Below, in pieces: positions 1-8,855 of a stretch of DNA of 64,000 nucleotides. This stretch comes from Amniculibacterium aquaticum (GTDB lineage Bacteria; Bacteroidota; Bacteroidia; Flavobacteriales; Weeksellaceae), in contig NZ_REFA01000012.1 of assembly GCF_003852705.1 (NCBI RefSeq), positions 1 to 64,000 on the forward strand. Direction: 5' to 3'. Below the pieces are notes generated by a model. The model was not told the origin of the DNA. It did no database searches and saw only the letters and a program-made list of their open reading frames with translations. Positions within the stretch are counted from its first letter, which is position 1; each line of letters begins with the position of its first letter. A program made the position numbers and the translations under genes.

Positions 1-156
1 GAACGCTTGGATAGATAGCTTTAAAGCGCTATTAATACGATATGAAACTAAAGAAAAACATTGGAGGGATTTTCATCTGCTCGCATTCTGTTGTATTTTG
101 ATTAGGAAACATTAAACAAGTTCATTGTTTAAATTAAATATCTAAAATTAATTCCG
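1..156. other. Leader region without a recognised gene
   Basis: AT-rich sequence upstream of the ecotin gene. I find no conserved reading frame. A weak palindrome (ATAGC...GCTAT) lies around 17-34, and no convincing two-box promoter was found. Confidence 0.5.
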
Positions 157-639
157 ATGAAAAAATTAGCATTATTTTTAGCCGCTTTTGCATTTGCCAC
201 TCCTGCTTTTGCACAAAAAAAAGTTACAAAAGACATACAATCTGAAATTAAAATGTTTCCTAAAGCCAAACCGGGATACAAGCAAGTGTACATCAAAGTT
301 CCTGCGATGAAAAATGAAAACGACTATAAAGTAGAAGTTTTTGCAGGAAAAACCATGTTGGTCGATTGCAACAACCATAGAATGATGGGCGACATTGATG
401 ACAAAAACCTTGATGGTTGGGGTTATACCTATTATGAGGTAGAAAGCAACGGACAATCTACAAGCACCATGATGGGATGTCCGGATCAGACAAAAACAAA
501 AAAATTCATCTATATGCAACCGGAATTGTTGAGATACAACAGCAAATTGCCCATCGTAATCTACGCTCCGAAGGATATGGAAGTAAAATATAGAATTTGG
601 AAAGCCGATTCAAAATTCCAAAATTCGAAATCGCTTTAA
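157..639 (+). CDS. eco: Ecotin, periplasmic serine protease inhibitor
   Basis: A 160-residue exported protein that should inhibit trypsin-fold serine proteases in the periplasm as a dimer. Residues 1-19 form a signal peptide (charged MKK, hydrophobic core, AFA before Q20). The ecotin signature is clear: C71 and C108 correspond to the disulfide of the E. coli protein, and the reactive-loop segment STMMGC places Met105 at P1, matching Met84 of mature E. coli ecotin. The C-terminal block LRYNSKLPIVIYAP and the VKYR-WKA ending are also near-identical to ecotin. It is monocistronic, followed by a strong hairpin terminator. Family assignment is secure; the target protease is unknown. Confidence 0.96.
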   Translation: MKKLALFLAAFAFATPAFAQKKVTKDIQSEIKMFPKAKPGYKQVYIKVPAMKNENDYKVEVFAGKTMLVDCNNHRMMGDIDDKNLDGWGYTYYEVESNGQSTSTMMGCPDQTKTKKFIYMQPELLRYNSKLPIVIYAPKDMEVKYRIWKADSKFQNSKSL

Positions 640-663
640 TTCATATTAACTATTTTTCAAAAT

Positions 664-700
664 AAAACCGTTGCACTCCATGTACAACGGTTTTTATTTA
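664..700 (+). terminator. Terminator between ecotin and DGC genes
   Basis: Stem AAAACCGTTG at 664-673 pairs with CAACGGTTTT at 685-694 and is followed by T-rich sequence. The complement also ends in a T run, so it can serve both convergent genes. Confidence 0.85.
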
Positions 701-711
701 ACTATATTCAC

Positions 712-1080
712 TCAGATTTCAGAGATCATTTTTTCTATTTCTTGAATGAGTTCTTGAGCTTGTTCTGGATCAAAATCTTCGTGTTGAGATTTTTTCACAC
801 CTAATTTTGACAAGTCGATATGAATATCCGGTTGGATGTCGTGGTTATTGAGACAAGCTTTGGAGCAGGTTAAAGGACAACCGTCAATCACGATCATTTT
901 TCTTTGAGATTTGGCTGTTTTCACCAACTTTTTCACATTGCCGCCAACTCCTGCAATGCACGACATTTCTGCCACTTGCATTCTATCCAATTTTATAGCA
1001 ATGTAATTGGCCATTTGTGCCGCACTTGAACACCCTGAACAAGAATACACCAAGGGAAGATCTTGATATTTCGTCTTCAT
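712..1080 (-). CDS. DGC-domain putative zinc-binding protein
   Basis: A 122-residue cytoplasmic protein of the DGC family, named for a conserved Asp-Gly-Cys. The motif appears as DGCPLTCSKAC, with further cysteines in the N-terminal YSCSGCSS and in MSCIAGVGG, giving seven cysteines suited to binding zinc or another metal. There is no signal peptide. Function is not established for the family; links to metal or redox handling are speculative. It is convergent with the ecotin gene, shares its terminator, and lies downstream of the malic enzyme gene, whose own terminator separates the two. Confidence 0.85.
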   Translation of the reverse strand: MKTKYQDLPLVYSCSGCSSAAQMANYIAIKLDRMQVAEMSCIAGVGGNVKKLVKTAKSQRKMIVIDGCPLTCSKACLNNHDIQPDIHIDLSKLGVKKSQHEDFDPEQAQELIQEIEKMISEI

Positions 1081-1140
1081 TATACCTTATTTTTCTAACA
1101 GGACAAATTTATCCTTTTATATTGAGATAAACGAAATAAT

Positions 1141-1173
1141 ACCAAAAAATCCGCCAAATAAGTTTGACGGATT
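1141..1173 (-). terminator. Terminator of the malic enzyme gene
   Basis: On the minus strand, AATCCGTCAAA and TTTGGCGGATT (1148-1158 and 1163-1173) pair with one G-U and are followed by six T, just after the malic enzyme stop. Confidence 0.88.
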
Positions 1174-1184
1174 CTATATTAAAA

Positions 1185-3473
1185 TTAACCTTGTTCTCTT
1201 CGTTGTGCGTCCAACACGGCAATGGTTGCGAGATTTACAATTTCATCAACGCTTGCACGCATCTGTATTACATGCACCGGTTGTTTCAGTCCCATCAAGA
1301 TTGGACCAACGACCTGTGCGACCTTCATCCCTCGAATAATTTTATACGAAAGATTGGCGCTTTCTAGGTTTGGAAAGATGAAAGTATTGGCGGGTGTATT
1401 TCCTAATTTAGAGAAGGAATAATCCTGAAGTTGATCCGGATTCATGGCAAAGTCCGGTTGAATTTCGCCATCTACAATCATTTTAGGGAATTTTTCGTGT
1501 AAAACTTTTACCGCTTTAGCCATTTTTTTGGAAGTCTCGGAATTGTTGGAGAAGTTTTCATACGACAACATTGCAATTCTCGGTTCTACACCAAAGGTTT
1601 TAACGGTTAGCTCAGCCATTTTTGCAATACTCACCAACTCGTCCACATTGGGATTGGGTTGTATGGCGGCATCGGCAAAGAAATATTGTTTTTTATCGCT
1701 CAGGATCATCATCATGGCGGCAATTTTATCGACACTGTTGTCTTTTTCTATCACTTCCATAACCGGTTTCAGTACGGTTCTGTAGTTTTTAGAATATCCC
1801 ACAACCAATGCATCGGTATCGCCATGCTTCAGCATAAGAGGTCCAAAATAATCCCTTTGTCTTACCAATCTTTTTGCGATATACTCGTTCACACCTTTTC
1901 GGCTACGAAGCTCCCAAAGGGTTTTACGATACTTTGCTCTACATTCTTTAGACTCGTCGCTGTTGGGGTCAATAATGGGTACATTGATATCGATCCCAAA
2001 TTCTTCCATTTTTTGTTTGATGAATTTTTCCTCACCTAACAAAATGGGCTTAGCAATTCCTTCTTCCAATAAAATTTGAGCCGCTTTCAGCACATTATAT
2101 TCTTCGGCATTTCCTAGAGTTACTCTTTTAGGATTGGCTTTTGCACGGTTTTGCATCATTCGGATCAGTTTTTCATCACGACCCATTCTATCCAATAAAG
2201 CATTTTCATACGCTGCGAAATCTTCAATGGGTTTACCAGCTACTCCACTGTCCATAGCTGCTTTTGCCACTGCGATAGATACTCTTGTCAGCAATCTGTT
2301 GTCAAAAGGTTTTGGAATAAAATACTCTCGACCGAAGGACAACTGCTTAAGATTATAGGCCAGGATTACCATTTCCGGTACCGGTTCTTTGGCCAAATTG
2401 GCAATTGCACGAACGGCAGCCAACTTCATCTCTTCATTGATGGTGGACGATTGCACATCCAAAGCACCACGGAAAATATAAGGAAAACCAAGTACATTGT
2501 TCACCTGGTTAGGAAAATCGCTTCGCCCTGTTGCCATGATCACATCTTTTCTGGTACTGATGGCCAGGTCATAATCAATTTCTGGAGTCGGATTGGCAAG
2601 TCCAAAAACAATAGGATTTTCGGACATGGAAAGCAACATTTCAGGACTCATAACATCTCCTTTAGAAAGCCCAACAAAAACATCGGCGCCCTTCACGGCA
2701 TCTTCTAAAGTGTCGATATCGGTATCTACTGCGAAGTCTATTTTTTCAGGAGTAAGGTTGCTTCTTTTTTTATTGATCACCCCTTTGGAGTCGCACATTA
2801 AAATATTCTGAGCTTGCAAACCAAGCGCCATATACAGTTTGGTACAAGCAATGGCTGCCGCTCCGGCGCCATTAACCACGACTTTTACTTCTTCAATTTT
2901 TTTCCCGGCAAGCTCTAAAGCATTGAGCAATGCAGCAGCAGAAATAATTGCGGTACCGTGTTGATCATCGTGCATCAAAGGAATGTCCAACTCTTCCTTC
3001 AGGCGGTTTTCTATGTAAAAAGCTTCAGGAGCTTTGATATCTTCCAAATTAATTCCGCCAAAAGTAGGTGCAATTCCTTTTACGATATCTATAAATTTGT
3101 CCGGATCCTTTTCGTTGATTTCGATGTCAAATACATTGATATCTGCAAAAATTTTGAACAACAAACCTTTTCCTTCCATCACAGGTTTTGAAGCTTCGGC
3201 ACCGATATCGCCCAAACCAAGAACGGCTGTACCGTTAGAAATTACGGCAACCAAATTTCCTTTTCCGGTATATTCGTAGGCCGTTTTAGGATCCTTTTCT
3301 ATTTCTAAACAAGGGATGGCTACACCAGGCGAATACGCCAATGACAAATCTCTTGCGGTAGAATGGGGTTTGGAAGGTATTACCTCTATTTTCCCTTTGG
3401 GTTCCATTTGGTGGTATTCCAAAGCGGCTTTATTAAAATTTTTCTCGTCTCTATTGTTATTATATTCAGGCAT
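1185..3473 (-). CDS. maeB: NADP-dependent malic enzyme with phosphotransacetylase-like C-terminal domain
   Basis: A 762-residue multidomain malic enzyme converting malate to pyruvate, CO2 and NAD(P)H. Residues 1 to about 420 are the malic enzyme part: GTAVLGLGDIGAEASKPVMEGK-type substrate segment, HDDQHGTA metal-site region, and the Rossmann motif VVNGAGAAAIA. The remaining 330 residues resemble phosphate acetyltransferase, which in the E. coli MaeB family is catalytically silent and mediates regulation by acetyl-CoA. Full length for the family. It has its own terminator and no operon partner. Confidence 0.96.
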   Translation of the reverse strand: MPEYNNNRDEKNFNKAALEYHQMEPKGKIEVIPSKPHSTARDLSLAYSPGVAIPCLEIEKDPKTAYEYTGKGNLVAVISNGTAVLGLGDIGAEASKPVMEGKGLLFKIFADINVFDIEINEKDPDKFIDIVKGIAPTFGGINLEDIKAPEAFYIENRLKEELDIPLMHDDQHGTAIISAAALLNALELAGKKIEEVKVVVNGAGAAAIACTKLYMALGLQAQNILMCDSKGVINKKRSNLTPEKIDFAVDTDIDTLEDAVKGADVFVGLSKGDVMSPEMLLSMSENPIVFGLANPTPEIDYDLAISTRKDVIMATGRSDFPNQVNNVLGFPYIFRGALDVQSSTINEEMKLAAVRAIANLAKEPVPEMVILAYNLKQLSFGREYFIPKPFDNRLLTRVSIAVAKAAMDSGVAGKPIEDFAAYENALLDRMGRDEKLIRMMQNRAKANPKRVTLGNAEEYNVLKAAQILLEEGIAKPILLGEEKFIKQKMEEFGIDINVPIIDPNSDESKECRAKYRKTLWELRSRKGVNEYIAKRLVRQRDYFGPLMLKHGDTDALVVGYSKNYRTVLKPVMEVIEKDNSVDKIAAMMMILSDKKQYFFADAAIQPNPNVDELVSIAKMAELTVKTFGVEPRIAMLSYENFSNNSETSKKMAKAVKVLHEKFPKMIVDGEIQPDFAMNPDQLQDYSFSKLGNTPANTFIFPNLESANLSYKIIRGMKVAQVVGPILMGLKQPVHVIQMRASVDEIVNLATIAVLDAQRREQG

Positions 3474-3545
3474 AATGATTATTATGGGTTAATGAATTTA
3501 GTTAACTGAAATGTTTTTGCTTCAAACAAAAGCGGACAAAGTTAG

Positions 3546-4412
3546 CTAATCTAAAATATCCGACAAAAGATAATTGACATGATAATTCACCAAACTTTCT
3601 ATGGGCTTTTTGACAACTGTACCCACTTTTAGGTTGAGATCGGCGGCGGCAGCTCGAATTATATCTTCATAAATGTAGGACACAAAACCTATGAAATTAA
3701 TTTCGACAATGGAAGCTTCTGGATAGGGAAGTACTTGGTATTCAAAAAAATGTTTCATTTCTTCGAAAACTAAATTTTGAAAATAGGGATGTTCTTTTCT
3801 TTCTGAAATAAATTGATTGAACTCTCCTAAATATGCATTGGCTCTAGGATTGTGATACATATTTTTCAGGGCATCTTCTATGGTCAAATGATAGGTGGCA
3901 ACAAATTCTTGTTCCAGATCGTGAGGAAGTTTTTTCATGAAGAACTTCTTCAGTAAAAGTTTTCCGAAAGCCGATCCGCTTCCTTCATCGCCTATTAAAA
4001 ATCCAAGTGAAGGCAAATCTCTACGAATGGAGATGCCATCAAAATAACAAGAATTGGATCCTGTGCCCAAAATACAAACAATTGCCGGATGTCCGGTGTA
4101 GGCAGCATAAGCCGCAGCCGTCATATCTTCTTTGACCGTAACTTTAGCATTGCTGAAGAATTTCTGAAATTCTTGGTACACCATCGCTGCATTTCTATCG
4201 ATACCGCAACCCGAACCGTAAAAAAACAAATGCGATATTTTGAATTTTATGTGTTCGATTTCAGGATTTTTTGCCAATTCAACCGAAATAAGTTCCGCTT
4301 GAATGATGTTGGGATTGAATCCTGTAGTTGTTGTCCTTTGTACGATTTCTCCTTTACGATCCAAGATTACCCAATCGCACTTTGTAGAGCCACCATCGAC
4401 TATTGCAATCAT
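3546..4412 (-). CDS. BadF/BadG-type ATPase, N-acetylglucosamine-kinase-like
   Basis: A 288-residue ASKHA-fold protein. The N-terminal phosphate-1 loop reads VDGGSTKCDWV, and a second nucleotide-binding motif LGTGSNSCYFDG lies mid-protein, followed by a GDEGSGSAFG segment. Length and motifs fit the N-acetylglucosamine-kinase-like branch of the BadF/BadG/BcrA/BcrD family common in Bacteroidota, so phosphorylation of an amino sugar or a muropeptide-derived sugar is likely but unproven. It stands alone between the malic enzyme and a small unknown gene. Confidence 0.85.
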   Translation of the reverse strand: MIAIVDGGSTKCDWVILDRKGEIVQRTTTTGFNPNIIQAELISVELAKNPEIEHIKFKISHLFFYGSGCGIDRNAAMVYQEFQKFFSNAKVTVKEDMTAAAYAAYTGHPAIVCILGTGSNSCYFDGISIRRDLPSLGFLIGDEGSGSAFGKLLLKKFFMKKLPHDLEQEFVATYHLTIEDALKNMYHNPRANAYLGEFNQFISERKEHPYFQNLVFEEMKHFFEYQVLPYPEASIVEINFIGFVSYIYEDIIRAAAADLNLKVGTVVKKPIESLVNYHVNYLLSDILD

Positions 4413-4532
4413 ATTTTACGAGTTTTGATGTGCTAAAATAGGGAAATATTCAGTAAATGTCTTCAAAGAAAGAACCGTTTGTCAAAATTGGTTCAAGAAT
4501 TAACTGAAAAATTCTGATCACGCACTATAAAA

Positions 4533-4775
4533 CTACTGCTCTTCACCTTGCAACCAATGCTCTATTTGCTCTTCAAGATAATTGGTTTGCAACCGGAAAG
4601 AGTCTAAAAAATCATCGGTTACCGAAGTTTTTTCTTCGTTTTCTAGATCCCACAATTCTTCGGACATACATTCGTATTCGGTGTACATCCTTTTAAATTG
4701 GTTGTTGTTTTGCTCCAACTCTTGGATTTTTTTTTGCTGAAACTGAAACTTTCTATAGGGTCTGGAGTTTTTCAT
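4533..4775 (-). CDS. Conserved-looking small hypothetical protein
   Basis: An 80-residue acidic, probably helical protein without signal peptide or membrane segment; heptad-like Gln/Glu/Leu runs suggest a coiled coil. I do not recognise a family. I chose the internal start at 4775 (MKNSRPYRKF) because the 15 residues added by an upstream ATG at 4820 come from very AT-rich, intergenic-like sequence. Gene reality is moderately supported: the codon pattern is normal for the region and no competing gene exists. Confidence 0.5.
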   Translation of the reverse strand: MKNSRPYRKFQFQQKKIQELEQNNNQFKRMYTEYECMSEELWDLENEEKTSVTDDFLDSFRLQTNYLEEQIEHWLQGEEQ

Positions 4776-4961
4776 GTCAAATAAGTCGTTAAAATTATTT
4801 ATTAATAGTAAATTTTTCACACAATTCTTTACTTAATTGCATTGTTTTCATACAATTTAGTCTTAATATCAATACATTTCATTTGGATAGTTAAAATTAT
4901 TAATTATTTCCACATGCCAACTTTTTTTATAAAACTTTAATCAAACTTTAACATTTAATTA

Positions 4962-4969
4962 TAAATTTG
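4962..4969 (+). promoter_or_regulatory. Candidate -7 box upstream of gtrA
   Basis: TAAATTTG matches the Bacteroidota -7 consensus TAnnTTTG, 16 bases before the GtrA start. The -33 box is not clear. Confidence 0.45.
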
Positions 4970-4985
4970 CAGTCCTATTCGTTTT

Positions 4986-5444
4986 ATGAAAAAACTATTA
5001 CTCAGACAGAAACAGGTATTGCTTTTTATCCTTGCTGGAGGGCTAAGCGCTATCATAGAAATAGGAACTTTCAAACTATTCAGCAGCATTATCCCTCAAT
5101 ATTTCCCACAAGAAACCAACCTTTGGGGCATACACTTTCCTTTCAGCAACATACTCTCTACCACATGCGGCATTGTATCGAATTATTTTTTCAGCATTTG
5201 GTTTGTGTTTGAAAGGGGCAAGCATTCAAAAAGAAGAGAATTTGTTTATTTCATGGGATTGTCGGCAGCATCTACCCTTTTTAGTTTAGCATTTTTTCAG
5301 TTGTTTTTCAGATACATCTTCCACACTTATTTGGATTTGGTATTTTTCACTTTTAGCCAAGAAATGTTGAGTAAAATTGCTGCCATAGTTGTGGTCTCTG
5401 TTTTAAACTATTCCTTAAAAAAAAGAATCATTTTCAACGGGTAA
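4986..5444 (+). CDS. GtrA family membrane protein
   Basis: A 152-residue protein with four predicted transmembrane helices, matching the GtrA family (FILAGGLSAIIEIGTFKLF at the first helix; SNYFFSIWFVF in the middle; NYSLKKRIIF at the end). Family members are thought to help move lipid-linked sugars (undecaprenyl-phosphate glucose and relatives) across the inner membrane, or to act in cell-wall arabinogalactan and O-antigen modification. It precedes the PlsC gene by 39 bases on the same strand, so a membrane-lipid or envelope role is plausible. Substrate unknown. Confidence 0.88.
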   Translation: MKKLLLRQKQVLLFILAGGLSAIIEIGTFKLFSSIIPQYFPQETNLWGIHFPFSNILSTTCGIVSNYFFSIWFVFERGKHSKRREFVYFMGLSAASTLFSLAFFQLFFRYIFHTYLDLVFFTFSQEMLSKIAAIVVVSVLNYSLKKRIIFNG

Positions 5445-5483
5445 ATATCAATAAATTTGATATTTTTGAGTTTTTCTTAAAAG

Positions 5484-6215
5484 ATGATTGCAAAAACACT
5501 TAACTACCTTTGGAGGATTTGGTTTATTTTATTGGCCTTTGTATTACTCCTCATCTGTTTTGTACCTGTATTTTTACTTTCGTTTAAAAAAAAACATTAC
5601 CAATACGCCTATTGGTGGATGCGATTGTTCTGCCTGATCCTATTCTACGGGATGGGTTTTCGTTATACTTTTCAATCGTTGACGGAGAAGAAAATAGATC
5701 CGAAATTGCAGTATGTGATTATCGCCAATCATACCTCCATCATGGACATCATGCTTACCGTAGTACTTTTCCCACACCATCCCTTGTGTTTTGTTGGTAA
5801 AAAAGAATTGGAAAAAATACCTCTGTTTGGGATGATTTACAAAAGAATTTGTGTTTTGGTTGACAGAAGCTCTCCCAGAAGCCGAGCCAGAGTGTACCAA
5901 CTTTGTTCTGACCGCATGGACGAGGGCGACAGCATTGTGATTTTCCCAGAAGGCGGTGTCCCGGACGATACGACTGTCATCTTGGACAATTTCAAAGACG
6001 GGCCGTTTATTTTGGCCCACAAACATAAACATCCTTTGGTCGTTTTGACCTATGTTGGTCTAAAAGAACGATTTCCGTTTGACAACGGTAAGGGAAAACC
6101 TGGAAAAATAAAAGTATTTCTAAATGACATCCTTGAGCCCACACCAACAGCTTCTGAACTAAAAAAGGATTCTTTTGATAAAATATTAACAATTTTAAAT
6201 AAATATTATCAATAA
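5484..6215 (+). CDS. plsC: 1-acyl-sn-glycerol-3-phosphate acyltransferase
   Basis: A 243-residue lysophosphatidate acyltransferase making phosphatidic acid at the inner membrane. Two N-terminal hydrophobic segments are followed by the catalytic NHTSIMD (HX4D) block and the phosphate-binding FPEGG block, in the usual order and spacing for PlsC. Two TAnnTTTG boxes (5452-5459 and 5461-5468) precede the start, so it may have its own promoter as well as read-through from gtrA. Acyltransferase assignment is secure; glycerolipid rather than ornithine-lipid substrate is likely but inferred. Confidence 0.9.
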   Translation: MIAKTLNYLWRIWFILLAFVLLLICFVPVFLLSFKKKHYQYAYWWMRLFCLILFYGMGFRYTFQSLTEKKIDPKLQYVIIANHTSIMDIMLTVVLFPHHPLCFVGKKELEKIPLFGMIYKRICVLVDRSSPRSRARVYQLCSDRMDEGDSIVIFPEGGVPDDTTVILDNFKDGPFILAHKHKHPLVVLTYVGLKERFPFDNGKGKPGKIKVFLNDILEPTPTASELKKDSFDKILTILNKYYQ

Positions 6216-6220
6216 AATAA

Positions 6221-6228
6221 TATTTTTG
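6221..6228 (+). promoter_or_regulatory. Candidate -7 box upstream of the sugar transporter
   Basis: TATTTTTG fits TAnnTTTG, 26 bases before the transporter start. No good -33 box was seen. Confidence 0.4.
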
Positions 6229-6253
6229 CATAACATTAAATTAAACAATAAAC

Positions 6254-7699
6254 ATGTCAGATTATTCTAAGCAAACCAATTGGGGGCAATTCATACCTCT
6301 TGTTACGGTTTTTTTCTTTTGGGGATTTGTTGCAGCCAGTAACGATATTTTAATTCCGGTTTTCAAAAAAGAGTTCAATCTCAGCCAAGGGCAGAGCCAA
6401 TTGGTATCTTTGGCCTTCTACATTGCTTATACGGTAGGTTCACTCATCTATATGTTTATTTCAAAAGGCATCAAACAAGATTTGATCAACAAAATCGGTT
6501 ACAAAAACGGGTTAATCTACGGTTTGCTGATCTCCGCATCCGGGACTTTGTTGTTTTATCCTGCAGCCAATATGGGATCGTTCGTCTTAATGATTACCGG
6601 ACTTTTTATAGTTGGCCTAGGATTTTCATTACAACAAATTGTCGCCAACCCTCTTTCCATAGAGGTTGGTCCAAAAGAAACCGGCTCACAGCGATTGACC
6701 ATGGCCGGAGGAATTAACAATCTTGGAACGACAATTGGACCGTTAATTGTGTCTTTTGCAATCTTTGGATCTGCAACTGCCAGCAACACAGAAGCCAGTA
6801 TAGAATCGGTAAAAATCCCGTATCTAATTCTTGGAGTTGCCTTTATTTTGGTTGCAATTTTATTAAAATTCTCCTCACTTCCTGCCGTAAGGCCAACCAA
6901 TTTGGAAAATACAGACGACAAAGAAGAAGGACATCACAAAACCTCGGCACTTCAGTATCCGCAATTAATTTTAGGGATGATTGCCATATTCCTTTATGTT
7001 GGTGTTGAAGTATCAACAGCCAGTAACCTACCGGCATATATGGAGAACAGTTTGGGATTCGAAACCAAAGAGATTGCTCCTTTCGTATCTTTATATTGGG
7101 CTTCTTTGATGATTGGCCGATGGACAGGAGCCGTTGAAGCTTTCGATTTCAGTTTAAATCTAAAAAAAGTTTTAAGATTTCTAGCTCCGTACTTGGCTTT
7201 TTCAGTGTTTTTATTGGTTAATGCCATTGCAAAGCACGATTTGTCTCATTTTTATGTGTACGGATGGATTATTTTAGCCATTATTATTTGCGACATCTTA
7301 AGCAAGGGCAACCCAGCAAGAATGTTGCTTATATTTTCGATTGCCGGCATTACAGCACTGATTATTGGGATGATGAGCAGCGGAATGACTTCCGTATATG
7401 CATTTACCAGCGTTGGGCTTTTCTGTTCTACACTTTGGCCATGTATTTTTGCTTTGGCCATAAACGGATTAGGAAAACACACCAACCAAGGATCCGGATT
7501 GTTGATTATGATGATTATGGGAGGTGGGTTTATCTCTTGGCTACAAGGAACGATAGCCGATGCAACCAGCATACATTTTTCTTATATTGTTGGGGTTATT
7601 TGTTTTGCTTACCTCGCGTTTTACGCCATACAGGTTACAAAAATCTTAAAAAAACAAGGAATAGAATTAGAAAATGCCAGCGTAAAAAATGGACATTAA
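6254..7699 (+). CDS. MFS sugar:proton symporter, FucP/GluP type
   Basis: A 481-residue inner-membrane transporter with about 12 hydrophobic segments. The N-terminal stretch with AASNDILIPVFKKEF and LSQGQSQLVSLAFY is typical of the fucose/glucose/galactose FucP-type MFS group of Bacteroidota. It should import a neutral hexose with protons; the specific sugar cannot be read from the sequence. Its last 11 bases overlap the start of the DUF3810 gene, implying co-transcription. Confidence 0.9.
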   Translation: MSDYSKQTNWGQFIPLVTVFFFWGFVAASNDILIPVFKKEFNLSQGQSQLVSLAFYIAYTVGSLIYMFISKGIKQDLINKIGYKNGLIYGLLISASGTLLFYPAANMGSFVLMITGLFIVGLGFSLQQIVANPLSIEVGPKETGSQRLTMAGGINNLGTTIGPLIVSFAIFGSATASNTEASIESVKIPYLILGVAFILVAILLKFSSLPAVRPTNLENTDDKEEGHHKTSALQYPQLILGMIAIFLYVGVEVSTASNLPAYMENSLGFETKEIAPFVSLYWASLMIGRWTGAVEAFDFSLNLKKVLRFLAPYLAFSVFLLVNAIAKHDLSHFYVYGWIILAIIICDILSKGNPARMLLIFSIAGITALIIGMMSSGMTSVYAFTSVGLFCSTLWPCIFALAINGLGKHTNQGSGLLIMMIMGGGFISWLQGTIADATSIHFSYIVGVICFAYLAFYAIQVTKILKKQGIELENASVKNGH

Positions 7700-8777
7700 A
7701 AACACATATTTTAAATACAATACATTAATTTGGGCAGGTCTTTTACTTGCCCAAATTTGTTTCTTTTACTTCATATCGAAAAGTCAAAAATTATTAAGTT
7801 TTCACATTTATTTTTTTGAATGGCAAAAGGCCGTCCATCAGAAGATATTTTCATGGATCCCTTTCTCCATCGGAGATGTATTTTACATCATTTTAGGAGT
7901 ATACATTCTGGGCATCTTCATAAAGTCATTTAAAAATAGAAAGAAATCCTTCAAACAGATTTGTATTTTATTGAACATCTGCTACCTCATCTATCAACTC
8001 ATTTGGGGCTTGTTGTATTTTCAACCACCGATTATTGAAAAACTGCCTGAAGGTAAAAGCAACTTGAATGACATAAAAAGATTAACTGAAATATATTTTA
8101 ATAAATGCATTGCCGATCGAGCCTTGATCCACGAGAATCATGCTGGAGTTTTTAAAATTAAAAATATAGACTCTATAAAAAAAGAGATATTAAACTCACA
8201 AAAATCAATTCCAAAAAAATTAATCAACCTATCAACTACGGAAGTAAAAAGTATAAAACCCAGTCTATTTGCAGAGTTCATGAGCTATACCGGTATTTTG
8301 GGTTATTACAATCCTTTTACCGCCGAGGCGCAGTTCAATAACAATATCCCAGACACACAAATCCCTTTTACCCTGTCCCATGAAAGCGCACATCAGCTTG
8401 GTATTGCAAGAGAAGAAGAAGCCAATTTTGCAGCATTTTTAATGGGAAAAAACAGCCAAAACAATGAACTGAGGTACAGCACCCATTATTTTGTTCTGAA
8501 AAACCTATTAATTCATCTACAAAATTACGACCCGGAGTATGTAAAGAAAATGGTATCTGAATTTCCTGTTGGGCTAGAGAAAGATTTTATGGAAGAAAAA
8601 GCGTTCTATAAAAAGCATGAAGGCTTATTAAACACTGTATTTTACACCACCAATGACTGGTTTCTAAAAAGCAATCAACAAGATGGAAGCATTAGTTATT
8701 CGTACTTCATAGAACTCTTCATCAGGTACGAAACAAAAGAACTGCGTTTCACAACGCAGTTCCAAAAACACAAATGA
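7689..8777 (+). CDS. DUF3810 membrane-anchored putative zinc metallopeptidase
   Basis: A 362-residue protein with about three N-terminal hydrophobic helices (residues 12-30, 60-80, 90-112) and an extracytoplasmic C-terminal domain. H231-E232-x-x-H235 followed by E243/E244 (HESAHQLGIAREEE) forms a gluzincin-like zinc site, although the family is only named DUF3810. It overlaps the sugar transporter gene by 11 bases. Its last codons coincide with a perfect inverted repeat (8739-8762) that I read as the terminator of a small RNA on the opposite strand. Peptidase activity is inferred from the motif. Confidence 0.85.
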   Translation: MDIKNTYFKYNTLIWAGLLLAQICFFYFISKSQKLLSFHIYFFEWQKAVHQKIFSWIPFSIGDVFYIILGVYILGIFIKSFKNRKKSFKQICILLNICYLIYQLIWGLLYFQPPIIEKLPEGKSNLNDIKRLTEIYFNKCIADRALIHENHAGVFKIKNIDSIKKEILNSQKSIPKKLINLSTTEVKSIKPSLFAEFMSYTGILGYYNPFTAEAQFNNNIPDTQIPFTLSHESAHQLGIAREEEANFAAFLMGKNSQNNELRYSTHYFVLKNLLIHLQNYDPEYVKKMVSEFPVGLEKDFMEEKAFYKKHEGLLNTVFYTTNDWFLKSNQQDGSISYSYFIELFIRYETKELRFTTQFQKHK

Positions 8778-8819
8778 TGAAAAAAAAATTTATTGCTTTA
8801 AGAACAATAGCTTTAAAGC
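8732..8819 (-). ncRNA. Putative small RNA, copy A of a three-member family
   Basis: Minus-strand unit with a -33 box (CAAA on the plus strand, 8852-8855), a 20-base spacer and a -7 box TAATTTTG (8824-8831). The predicted RNA of about 88 bases has a 5' stem GCTTTAA/TTAAAGC, then a U-rich core (nine T, CATCATTTGTG, five T) and a perfect 8-bp terminator stem GAACTGCG/CGCAGTTC with a T-rich tail. Its 3' half is antisense to the last 46 bases of the DUF3810 gene. Core and layout are shared with copies at 9007-9099 and 33680-33757. Ends are estimates. Confidence 0.6.
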
Positions 8820-8823
8820 ACTC

Positions 8824-8855
8824 CAAAATTACAACATATATTCATATCTTCCAAA
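8824..8855 (-). promoter_or_regulatory. Promoter of small RNA copy A
   Basis: Minus-strand TTTG (8852-8855), 20-base spacer, TAATTTTG (8824-8831), a good fit to TTTG-N19/20-TAnnTTTG. Nothing but the small RNA lies downstream on this strand. Confidence 0.6.

Noticed and set aside
1-40. Shared 12-base string (CTTTAAAGC type) between the window start and the leader of small RNA copy A
   Set aside because: Short, palindromic and AT-rich; no core, promoter or terminator is present at the window start, so chance is likely.
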